Assembly: GCA_900769735.1 (NCBI GenBank)
Contig: CAAGHY010000068.1
Location: 1-11,097, forward strand
Origin: Rikenellaceae bacterium
GTDB taxonomy: Bacteria > Bacteroidota > Bacteroidia > Bacteroidales > UBA932
Length of the DNA: 11,097 bases
Direction of reading: 5' to 3'
A model generated the notes under the pieces. That model was not told the origin of the DNA. It saw nothing but the letters and a program-made list of their open reading frames with translations, and did no database searches. Of the stretch, positions 1-6,382 are shown in pieces. The translations under genes were made by a program, and so were the position numbers. Within the stretch, counting starts at the first letter, position 1. Every line of letters starts with the position of its first letter.

Positions 1-433
1 GGATAGGAAGGTCTCTGTATGAGTTGATCCAGTTCTTGTATGTATTCCAGATAATTGTCTCCGAAGTTGGTCTTACAATAAGCTCCTCCTCAAGTTTTGC
101 AGAAGGGTCAACCACAACTCCTGAACCCTCTGGATCCACCATAAGCCTGTGGTGGGTTACAACTGCACACTCTTTTGCAAAACCCTCCACGTGCTCAGCC
201 TCTCTGCTTAGGAAAGATTTTGGTATAAAAAGCGGGAAATAGGCATTCTGATGTCCGGTCTCCTTGAACATTTTGTCAAGCTGTGCCTGCATCTTCTCCC
301 AAATTGCATATCCGTACGGTTTGATTACCATACATCCTCTAACAGCAGAGTTCTCTGCCAAATCTGCCTTTACCACAAGGTTGTTATACCACTGTGAATA
401 GTTATCCTCTCTTTTTGTTACCTCTTTTGCCAT
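1..433 (-). CDS. proS: Prolyl-tRNA synthetase, N-terminal part (cut by window edge)
   Basis: This enzyme charges tRNA-Pro with proline in the cytoplasm. The visible 144 residues begin MAKEVTKREDNYSQWYNNLV and run off the left edge. They include the class II N-terminal segment with VIKPYGYAIWEKMQ, then GHQNAYFPLFIPKSFLSREA, and end in the motif 2 approach RPTSETIIWNTYKNW. This is the archaeal/eukaryote-like ProRS type found in Bacteroidota, not the long bacterial type with an editing insertion. The ATG at 431-433 fits the known N-terminus of close family members. No Shine-Dalgarno sequence precedes it; the upstream bases are AT-rich. The gene is transcribed away from the lipoprotein gene at 590 and shares a 156-bp intergenic region with it. 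The frame is intact through the visible part. Catalytic motif 3 and the C-terminal anticodon-binding domain lie outside the window. Confidence 0.96.
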   Translation of the reverse strand, partial: MAKEVTKREDNYSQWYNNLVVKADLAENSAVRGCMVIKPYGYAIWEKMQAQLDKMFKETGHQNAYFPLFIPKSFLSREAEHVEGFAKECAVVTHHRLMVDPEGSGVVVDPSAKLEEELIVRPTSETIIWNTYKNWINSYRDLPI

Positions 434-498
434 TATATATAGATTTTTTGTATTCCTTTCATCCATCCAATGCAGTATTTCCAAACAACTGGCGTTTA

Positions 499-531
499 TT
501 TACACGAATGGAATAATTTTTGATATATTTG
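499..531 (+). promoter_or_regulatory. Candidate Bacteroidota-type promoter for the lipoprotein operon
   Basis: The octamer TATATTTG at 524-531 matches the Bacteroidota -7 consensus TAnnTTTG. A weaker TTTA (consensus TTTG) lies at 499-502, with a 21-bp spacer. Transcription would start near 537-540, giving a leader of about 50 nt before the ATG at 590. This is a motif match only; no start site has been measured. I saw no equally good promoter for the divergent proS gene in the same intergenic region. Confidence 0.45.
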
Positions 532-578
532 CCAATAATGTCTATTGACTTGCAAAAATACAAAATAAATTAAAACAC

Positions 579-584
579 AGGAGG
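579..584 (+). promoter_or_regulatory. Perfect Shine-Dalgarno sequence AGGAGG
   Basis: AGGAGG sits 5 nt before the ATG at 590 and fixes that start. Bacteroidota genes rarely depend on Shine-Dalgarno pairing. No other complete start in this window (proS, the FadL-like gene, lpxD, lpxC, fabZ, lpxA, wbqC-like, rimP, nusA, infB) has a perfect copy. It suggests strong or differently controlled translation of the lipoprotein, which is an inference. Confidence 0.6.
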
Positions 585-589
585 TAAAA

Positions 590-1822
590 ATGAAAAACAA
601 TAACTTATTTCTATTGATGGCTGCAGTTTTTGCCCTCATCTCTTGTGGCACTGCCAACCGCACTGCATATTATGGCGGAACACAGTTAAGGAACAGTATA
701 TATTACACTCCAACCAGCAGAAATTCACAGGAATATGTGCAGGAACAGGAATATCTGCAAAATCTCCGGGAGAGGACCACTACAACTGTTGCAGGACAGG
801 AAAGCTACAGCACCTATATACCTTCAACAGAGACAAGAACCGTATATGTAGGTGACAACAACCAGGTGAACATTGATGCCAGACCGGGTGTTACATACAC
901 AATAGTGGATGACCAGGAGAGTTATGAGGCAAGACTGAGAAAATTTGACTCACCGTTCTACTCTATAAACATTGATGTATACGATCCGTATCCTTGGTAC
1001 GGTTACAGATACGGCCATTATTCCCCATATTGGAGCAGCTGGTACTGGAACTGGAATTACCGCTGGTACAACCATTACGGATGGCATACACCAGCCTGGG
1101 ACTGGAGATGGAACTGGAACTACAACTGGAGATGGGACCCTTGGTATGCAAGTTCATATTGGGGATGGTATGATCCTTTCTATGACCCTTGGTGGGGCCC
1201 TTCATACTGGCCAGGTTACTACTGGCCTGTACACAGACCTGGAATACATCCGGGACACAAGCCTGGACACCATCCTGGCGCAGGACCCGGTGCAAAACCG
1301 AACCACGGCAGGGAGATTTACTATGGAAAGAGAAACAGTTCTCCATCATACAACAATACCAACAGGAACAACGGTGCAAACGGCAATGTTGCCGGCAGGC
1401 CAAGTTCTGGCAGTGTAACCCGCAAACCAGCAAACGTTACACAGATAAACAACGGCACACGCAATCCTGGACATAATGCATCCCAGGTGCAGAACAACGG
1501 ACGTCCGCAGAACAATACAGCTGCACAACCGGGCAACAACCAGTACAGGAGAGTTGTACCAGGAGGCACTAAAAGCAGTTCTGCCAATACAGGTCAGGTT
1601 GGCTCAAGCAAAAAAGGAGGAAAACAGAGCAGCGCTACTGTAACATACAGCAAAGGAAAAGAGACCGGGAACAACAGAAATTCCCAGAACAGCTCATATA
1701 ACAGACAGCAGAACAGCAACTCACAAAGCCGCAGTTCATTCAACGGCAGCAGTAGTGGAAACAGAAGTTCCGGATACTCAAATTCAGGAAATTCCGGTGG
1801 TTCGTCTTATAGAAGAAGATAA
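590..1822 (+). CDS. Trp/Tyr-rich putative lipoprotein with a disordered C-terminus
   Basis: This 410-residue protein is probably anchored to a membrane from the periplasmic side. Residues 1-18 form a signal peptide ending in the lipobox LISC, with lipidated Cys at residue 19. No acidic pair follows the Cys, so the lipoprotein export signal described for Bacteroidota surface lipoproteins is not evident. Residues 20-125 look like an ordinary folded region. Residues 131-215 are extraordinarily aromatic, with about 20 Trp and 19 Tyr, often in WYWNWNY-like runs. Residues 216-240 are rich in His, Pro and Gly (PGHKPGHHPG). Residues 245-410 are low-complexity Asn/Ser/Gly/Gln/Arg, ending GGSSYRRR. Similar aromatic-rich Bacteroides proteins have carried names such as 'vitellogenin II precursor', which say nothing about function. 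The gene is 11 bp from the FadL-like gene and probably co-transcribed, suggesting a cell-envelope role. The function is unknown. Confidence 0.85.
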   Translation: MKNNNLFLLMAAVFALISCGTANRTAYYGGTQLRNSIYYTPTSRNSQEYVQEQEYLQNLRERTTTTVAGQESYSTYIPSTETRTVYVGDNNQVNIDARPGVTYTIVDDQESYEARLRKFDSPFYSINIDVYDPYPWYGYRYGHYSPYWSSWYWNWNYRWYNHYGWHTPAWDWRWNWNYNWRWDPWYASSYWGWYDPFYDPWWGPSYWPGYYWPVHRPGIHPGHKPGHHPGAGPGAKPNHGREIYYGKRNSSPSYNNTNRNNGANGNVAGRPSSGSVTRKPANVTQINNGTRNPGHNASQVQNNGRPQNNTAAQPGNNQYRRVVPGGTKSSSANTGQVGSSKKGGKQSSATVTYSKGKETGNNRNSQNSSYNRQQNSNSQSRSSFNGSSSGNRSSGYSNSGNSGGSSYRRR

Positions 1823-1833
1823 AAAAGACTATT

Positions 1834-3384
1834 ATGAAAATGTTCGGAAAAATTACTTTATGCGCAGTGCTGCTGCTCTCAGGAACGGCGGCATTTGCAC
1901 AGAATGCATATGATGCCCTTAAATTCTCAGAGCAGTATCTTGAGGGAACAGCCAGAAGTGTGGCTATGGGAAACGCCTTTACCGCACTTGGAGGGGATAT
2001 GGGTGGCATTACAATCAACCCTGCATCCTCTGCTGTATACAGATACTCTGAGGTGGTTATAACCCCATCATTATCGGGAATATCAAGTTCCGTAAATTAT
2101 TTGGGAAGTTCAAGTTCCCAGAACAATACAAAATTCGGCATTTCCAATATTGGTTTTGTAGGGTCATACAATACCGGAAGGGAGAATGCAGGTCTTGTGA
2201 GCTGGAGTTTCGGCTTTGTACTGAATAAAATGAACAACTTCACCAATGGAATGGGAGCTTCAGGTTCAACCAACTCTTCAAGCTGGCTGGGCGCCCTTGC
2301 TGCGGGAACCAATGGTATTTATGCACCTGAGATGGATCTGAATGATGCAAACAATCCGTTTTTCTACAGCAATGCATCCTGGAACTCAATACTTGCGTGG
2401 AACAATACTTTGCTGGATACACTTCCAGGCACCAACAACCAGTATATTGCCGCTACTGAGAACCTTAACGGATATGACATTTCAGTTGGCGGTGAGCTTG
2501 ACCAGAAGTTCAGGAACAAGACGCTTGGAAACATAACTGAGGCTACAATCAACTTTGGAGGAAACATTTCAAACAAGCTTTTTATAGGTGTGAACCTTGG
2601 CATACAGAGCATATCGTACAAATATGACGAGAGATACTCAGAAAGTGCTGTCAACAGCAACAGCTTCAATTCAGGATTCAAATATTTCTCTTCTGCGTAC
2701 AGCTACAGGGCTGCCGGTTCAGGTATAAACCTTAAGGCAGGACTTATTTATCTTCCTACTGAGTGGCTGAGACTTGGTGCAGGCATATCAACCCCTACCT
2801 GGATGTATATAGATGAGGAATGGGAGAATGGTATGGACGCAGAGTTCAATGACGGCTATAACCAGAGCATACTTTCTCCGCTGGGCAATTACAGCTATAT
2901 GTTGAACACTCCGTTCAGATGGAATGCTGGAGCAGCTGTAAGACTTGGCACATTGGGAGTGCTCAGTGCTGATTTTGAGAGTGCGGATTATTCAAGGGCT
3001 CTTCTGCACAAGTCTGACAGTGGAACAAGCTACAGGAATGAAAATGACGAGATTCAGGAAGTTTTTGGCACCCAGAACATTGTAAGGGTTGGTGCGGAGG
3101 TTAATGTTACTCCAGCTTTTGCAGTGAGGGCAGGATACCAGCATTACTCTTCCCCTTATGCAATCAGCAGCTCAAATGATTCAAAGAACATAGGATCTTT
3201 GGGTATAGGTTACATTACTCCTTGCGGTTCAAGTGATTTCTTTGTGGATCTTGCATACCAGCAGATGCTTGGCAAAGGAAAAGAGGAGTTCTCCTTGTAC
3301 GCAGATACAGACATTCCTGCCCCTGTAGGGACAAACACTGTAAACAGCTGGAAAGTGCTGTTGTCACTTGGATTGAGATTCTAG
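1834..3384 (+). CDS. OmpP1/FadL/TodX-family outer-membrane barrel protein
   Basis: This 516-residue protein is a predicted outer-membrane beta-barrel of the FadL-like transporter family, whose known members carry hydrophobic compounds across the outer membrane. Its own substrate cannot be read from sequence; Bacteroides homologues are often labelled 'hemin receptor' without strong support. Residues 1-22 are a signal peptide with likely cleavage after AFA. The mature N-terminus (NAYDALKFSEQYLEGTARS, then VAMGNAFTALGGD and ITINPASSA) is the conserved start of this family in Bacteroidota, with the NPA motif near residues 62-64. The rest alternates in beta-strand fashion, rich in Gly, Ser, Tyr and Asn. 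The chain ends LLSLGLRF, a terminal Phe typical of barrels folded by the BAM machinery. It lies 11 bp after the lipoprotein gene, probably in one operon. A second ATG two codons downstream is an alternative start. Confidence 0.9.
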   Translation: MKMFGKITLCAVLLLSGTAAFAQNAYDALKFSEQYLEGTARSVAMGNAFTALGGDMGGITINPASSAVYRYSEVVITPSLSGISSSVNYLGSSSSQNNTKFGISNIGFVGSYNTGRENAGLVSWSFGFVLNKMNNFTNGMGASGSTNSSSWLGALAAGTNGIYAPEMDLNDANNPFFYSNASWNSILAWNNTLLDTLPGTNNQYIAATENLNGYDISVGGELDQKFRNKTLGNITEATINFGGNISNKLFIGVNLGIQSISYKYDERYSESAVNSNSFNSGFKYFSSAYSYRAAGSGINLKAGLIYLPTEWLRLGAGISTPTWMYIDEEWENGMDAEFNDGYNQSILSPLGNYSYMLNTPFRWNAGAAVRLGTLGVLSADFESADYSRALLHKSDSGTSYRNENDEIQEVFGTQNIVRVGAEVNVTPAFAVRAGYQHYSSPYAISSSNDSKNIGSLGIGYITPCGSSDFFVDLAYQQMLGKGKEEFSLYADTDIPAPVGTNTVNSWKVLLSLGLRF

Positions 3385-3394
3385 AATATGGGAA

Positions 3395-3412
3395 CCGTAC
3401 TACAGTGTACGG
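3395..3412. other. Small hairpin at the junction of convergent genes
   Basis: CCGTAC (3395-3400) and GTACGG (3407-3412) form a perfect 6-bp inverted repeat around a 6-nt loop. It lies between the FadL-like stop (3382-3384) and the end of the wbqC-like gene, overlapping that gene's stop codon. It is well placed for a shared terminator or 3'-end-stabilising structure. Neither strand has a U-rich tail after it, so it is not a convincing intrinsic terminator. Confidence 0.25.
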
Positions 3413-4080
3413 CTGCACTCAAGATAAGATATGGCATTAGGGCCTTCGTTGAAAAGGAGGTCCAGAACGCTCAAATTTGGTACAAAGCCCTGCTTGTTGG
3501 TGAAAACCTGCCAGTAGGGCTTGTTCATTTGCAGCCTTTCAAGAAGCTGCGCGGGTTTCTTAGGATGTATTGAATCCCTGAAATCTTCTATTCCCATCTG
3601 TAGCAGCTGCTCTGAACCGGGAATTATAAAATTGCCGTCTGACAGGGAAACCGGAGTCTCCACGCCTATAAGTTCCGCTATCTTAAGGGTTAGGCGGGTA
3701 TTCATCTGCAGAAGGTTCTCCTCCCCGGAATCCAGTATCCCATAAATGTCATCCATATAGTACTCAAAAAAAGGCGATGACATATACGCTGCCTCCAAAG
3801 CCCTTTTATGCTGCAACAGCCAAGGCTTAGAATAATCTATAAGAAGTTCAGAAGTGGGGATCTTGTGACTGCTCTCCTCCCCTTTTGCAGCGCTCCTGCG
3901 CACGGGAAGTGTGAGAACAAGAAGCCCGTTGGCACCATTAATGTGACAACGGGTTCTGTATGACTGTTTCTGATACATCTCCCCGCTCTCAATCTCAACC
4001 TTTGCAGAATTTGCCAATGCTACAAAGTATTCAATTGGGGGAAAGTACGCTGTACTTAACAGGGATGTCTCAAAAATCAT
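3400..4080 (-). CDS. WbqC-like family protein
   Basis: This 226-residue protein is recognised by the conserved opening STAYFPPIEYFVALANS, the central KPWLLQHKRALEAAY segment, and the C-terminal PYWQVFTNKQGFVPNLS followed by VLDLLFNEGPNA. Together these are characteristic of the WbqC-like family (Pfam PF08889). The family is named after an O-antigen cluster gene; its biochemical activity is not established to my knowledge. No signal peptide or membrane segment is visible, so it is probably cytoplasmic. Its ATG lies 11 bp after the lpxA stop, making it the likely last gene of the lpxD-lpxC-fabZ-lpxA unit and suggesting, by context only, a link to lipopolysaccharide or envelope synthesis. Start and length fit the family. 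There is no Shine-Dalgarno motif. Confidence 0.88.
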   Translation of the reverse strand: MIFETSLLSTAYFPPIEYFVALANSAKVEIESGEMYQKQSYRTRCHINGANGLLVLTLPVRRSAAKGEESSHKIPTSELLIDYSKPWLLQHKRALEAAYMSSPFFEYYMDDIYGILDSGEENLLQMNTRLTLKIAELIGVETPVSLSDGNFIIPGSEQLLQMGIEDFRDSIHPKKPAQLLERLQMNKPYWQVFTNKQGFVPNLSVLDLLFNEGPNAISYLECSRTL

Positions 4081-4091
4081 TTCTCTAAAAT

Positions 4092-4886
4092 TTATTCGTC
4101 TGCAACAGCTTTAGGGTTGTATCTGATGATACCTCTCTTTGAGCGGGCAATGAAATCAAGGATTGTCCTCTTCTCCACGCTCTCCTCAAACTCCTCCTCA
4201 ATTTTCTTGCAAGCAGCAGAAACATTAAGTCCGCTCTGGTAAATTACCTTGTAGATCTCCTTAATTCTGTCAATCTGTTCAACGGTAAATCCCCTTCTGC
4301 GTAATCCAACAATGTTGATACCGCAATAAGACAAAGGAAGCTTGCCGGCCAAAGCATATGGAGGAACATCCTTACTGATGCGTGATCCACCGGCAACCAT
4401 AGCGTGTGTACCGATGTTCGAGAACTGGTGTGCTGCGGAAGCACCACCTATAATTGCCCAATCCTCTACAACCGTCTCACCTGCAATACCCACATAACTT
4501 ACAAGAATACAGTTGTTTCCAACTTCACAGTCGTGAGCTACGTGAGCATACGACATTATAAGGGTATTGTTCCCGATAATTGTCTTGTATTTGCCGCTGG
4601 CAGCTGTACCCCTATTGATGGTAGCACACTCCCTGATTGTAACATTGTCACCAATCTCCACCCAGGTAACCTCATCTGAAAACTTCAGATCCTGAGGAAT
4701 TGCTCCAACCACTGCTCCAGGGAATACCTTACAGTTCTTGCCCATCTTCACATAATCATAAATGATTGCATTAGGGCCAATTTCACATCCGTCGCCAATC
4801 TCAACGTTCTCAGCAATGTAGCAGAATGGGCCAATCTTTACATTTGCGCCAATCTTTGCATTAGGATGCACACAAGAGTTCTGCAT
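4092..4886 (-). CDS. lpxA: UDP-N-acetylglucosamine O-acyltransferase
   Basis: LpxA catalyses the first, reversible step of lipid A synthesis: transfer of a 3-hydroxyacyl chain from ACP to the 3-OH of UDP-GlcNAc in the cytoplasm. The protein has 264 residues (E. coli 262). Residues 1 to about 185 are hexapeptide repeats forming a left-handed beta-helix. The C-terminal helical domain begins near GINIVGLRRRGF and ends with the family motif FIARSKRGIIR before a short tail. The catalytic His is His118 in AHVAHDC, and the HQF histidine is His153. The residue matching the E. coli chain-length ruler Gly173 is also Gly, compatible with long acyl chains. The E. coli His144 position is Glu (AGE), which I recall as normal in Bacteroidota. 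It lies 26 bp after fabZ and 11 bp before the wbqC-like gene. Confidence 0.97.
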   Translation of the reverse strand: MQNSCVHPNAKIGANVKIGPFCYIAENVEIGDGCEIGPNAIIYDYVKMGKNCKVFPGAVVGAIPQDLKFSDEVTWVEIGDNVTIRECATINRGTAASGKYKTIIGNNTLIMSYAHVAHDCEVGNNCILVSYVGIAGETVVEDWAIIGGASAAHQFSNIGTHAMVAGGSRISKDVPPYALAGKLPLSYCGINIVGLRRRGFTVEQIDRIKEIYKVIYQSGLNVSAACKKIEEEFEESVEKRTILDFIARSKRGIIRYNPKAVADE

Positions 4887-4912
4887 AAAATTTTTAGTTA
4901 GATATTGAATTA

Positions 4913-5392
4913 TTACTCTTTATTCTTGATAACCTGAGCCACCATATCACTCTCACAAGCCAAAGTGTCACCAACGTAAGCCTCTCCATGCATACAAACA
5001 ATTGAACGCCTCAAAGGTTGGGTAATTGTGAGCTTGAATACAAGGACATCTCCAGGAACAACTTTTTTCTTGAACTTGGTGTTATCAATTTTTGCAAAGT
5101 AGGTAGAATATTTCTCAGGCTCGTCAACACTGTGAAGAACAAGAATTCCACCAACCTGTGCCATAGCCTCTACAATAAGCACGCCAGGCATTACCGGCTC
5201 CTCTGGGAAATGGCCCAAAAAGAAACCCTCATTAACACCAATTGTCTTGATACCAACTACATAGTCCTCTCCAATTTCTGTAATTCTATCTACCATAAGG
5301 AATGGCGGACGGTGAGGCAACAGCTTTTTGATGCCATTAACATCTATTACCGGAGCTGCATTGGGATCATATTTAGGTATATTGTTTTCCAT
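4913..5392 (-). CDS. fabZ: 3-hydroxyacyl-ACP dehydratase FabZ, separate from LpxC
   Basis: FabZ dehydrates 3-hydroxyacyl-ACP to trans-2-enoyl-ACP in fatty-acid elongation and competes with LpxA/LpxD for the same substrates. The protein has 159 residues with a hot-dog fold. It carries KKLLPHRPPFLMVDRI and the active-site motif GHFPEEPVMPGVLIVEAMAQ, with catalytic His61 and Glu75. Ahead of the LLPHRPPF motif is an extension (YDPNAAPVIDVNGIKK) longer than in stand-alone FabZ such as E. coli's. It resembles the linker in fused LpxC-FabZ proteins of Bacteroidota. The ATG at 5390-5392 is in the same frame as lpxC, five codons after the first base of its TAA (stop, then Y-T-T-D). No Shine-Dalgarno motif is present, so translational coupling to lpxC is likely. 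The alternative view, one fused gene broken by a stop, is treated in the findings. Confidence 0.95.
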   Translation of the reverse strand: MENNIPKYDPNAAPVIDVNGIKKLLPHRPPFLMVDRITEIGEDYVVGIKTIGVNEGFFLGHFPEEPVMPGVLIVEAMAQVGGILVLHSVDEPEKYSTYFAKIDNTKFKKKVVPGDVLVFKLTITQPLRRSIVCMHGEAYVGDTLACESDMVAQVIKNKE

Positions 5393-5404
5393 ATCTGTAG
5401 TGTA

Positions 5405-6322
5405 TTAATTTTCTGAAACCAAATTTCTAATGACTTTTGCCACCTCTGTATTGATTCTGTGGCCGGACTTGTAGGCAATCACCTTGCCTTTTATAGGCAT
5501 TCCAACCAAAGAGAAATCACCGATAAGGTCAAGCAGTTTGTGTCTTGCACACTCATTCTGGAATCTCAGTTCCAAATGGTTGAGATATCCCTCAGGTGCC
5601 CTCTCCAATGATGAAGTGTTGAATACCGCTGCCAGTCTGTCAAGCTCCTCCTGAGGTACAGGATGCTCAACAATAACAATTGCGTTATCCAAATCACCGC
5701 CCTTTATAAGGTTATTCCTGAAAAGAGGCTCAAGCTCGTGGAAGAATACAAATGTACGGCAAGGGGCAAGATCCTTTGCAAAATCTGTATTTCCATCAAG
5801 TCTTGAATACTGGTTTCCAAGAACCTTTGAATTGAAATCTATCATAAGGTCTACAGAGAAATGGTCATCAGGCATAATGATTATCTCAGAGCCCGTTTTC
5901 TCATCCCTGTAAACTACCTTCTCCTTAAGCTCAACATATCTTCTCTCTGCATCCTGCTCCACAATTCCGTCTGCACAAATTGCGTCAACATAAGGTTTTG
6001 CGCTTCCGTCAAGGATTGGAACCTCCTGCGCATCAATGTTTACAAGGGCATTGTCAATTCCAAGGCCGCTGAAAGTTGCCATAAGATGCTCCAAAGTTGA
6101 AATCTTCACATCACCTTTCTCCAAAGTTGTACCCCTTGCAGTGGTAGTGACATAATCAACCAAAGCATCAATGACAGCATCCTCACCCAAATCAACCCTT
6201 CTGAACTTTATTCCGTGATTTACAGGCGCAGGCTCAATTGTCATTGTAACATTCCTTCCGGTATGAAGTCCTTTTCCTGTGAATATATATTTACACTTTA
6301 ACGTGTGCTGCATTTCGCTCAT
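5405..6322 (-). CDS. lpxC: UDP-3-O-acyl-N-acetylglucosamine deacetylase
   Basis: LpxC is the zinc-dependent, committed step of lipid A synthesis, removing the N-acetyl group from UDP-3-O-acyl-GlcNAc. The protein has 305 residues, the same length as E. coli LpxC. The visible family features are TGKGLHTGRNV near residues 15-25, catalytic Glu78 with zinc ligand His79 (TLEHLMATFSGLGIDNA), the HKLLDLIGD motif with zinc ligands His261 and Asp265, and the later GHRINTE with His288. All key residues are present, so the enzyme should be active. In Bacteroidota LpxC is usually the N-terminal half of a fused LpxC-FabZ; here it ends in NLVSEN-stop just before fabZ. The start at 6320-6322 gives MSEMQHTLKC; the Met at residue 4 is a possible alternative. 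It follows lpxD after 60 bp. Confidence 0.96.
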   Translation of the reverse strand: MSEMQHTLKCKYIFTGKGLHTGRNVTMTIEPAPVNHGIKFRRVDLGEDAVIDALVDYVTTTARGTTLEKGDVKISTLEHLMATFSGLGIDNALVNIDAQEVPILDGSAKPYVDAICADGIVEQDAERRYVELKEKVVYRDEKTGSEIIIMPDDHFSVDLMIDFNSKVLGNQYSRLDGNTDFAKDLAPCRTFVFFHELEPLFRNNLIKGGDLDNAIVIVEHPVPQEELDRLAAVFNTSSLERAPEGYLNHLELRFQNECARHKLLDLIGDFSLVGMPIKGKVIAYKSGHRINTEVAKVIRNLVSEN

Positions 6323-6382
6323 TGTTCTCTCAAAAATATTGCATTAAACGTACAAATGTACTAAAATATCTTTATTTACAGA

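Noticed and set aside
553..560. TATTTTTG on the minus strand as a proS promoter -7 box.
   Set aside because: No -33 box lies at the right distance (that position is occupied by the AGGAGG region), and the leader would exceed 110 nt.
963..1433. Long overlapping open frames on both strands inside the lipoprotein gene.
   Set aside because: They are shadows of the Trp/Tyr- and Asn-rich coding sequence, with low-complexity products and no family resemblance.
4473..4481. LpxA has Glu where E. coli has active-site region His144 (AGE instead of AGH).
   Set aside because: I recall the same AGE in Bacteroides LpxA, and the catalytic His118 and His153 are present, so this is lineage-normal and not a defect.
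6353..6360. TACATTTG on the minus strand between lpxD and lpxC as an internal promoter -7 box.
   Set aside because: It matches TAnnTTTG but no TTTG-like -33 box lies 19-21 bp upstream, and the motif is common in AT-rich intergenic DNA.
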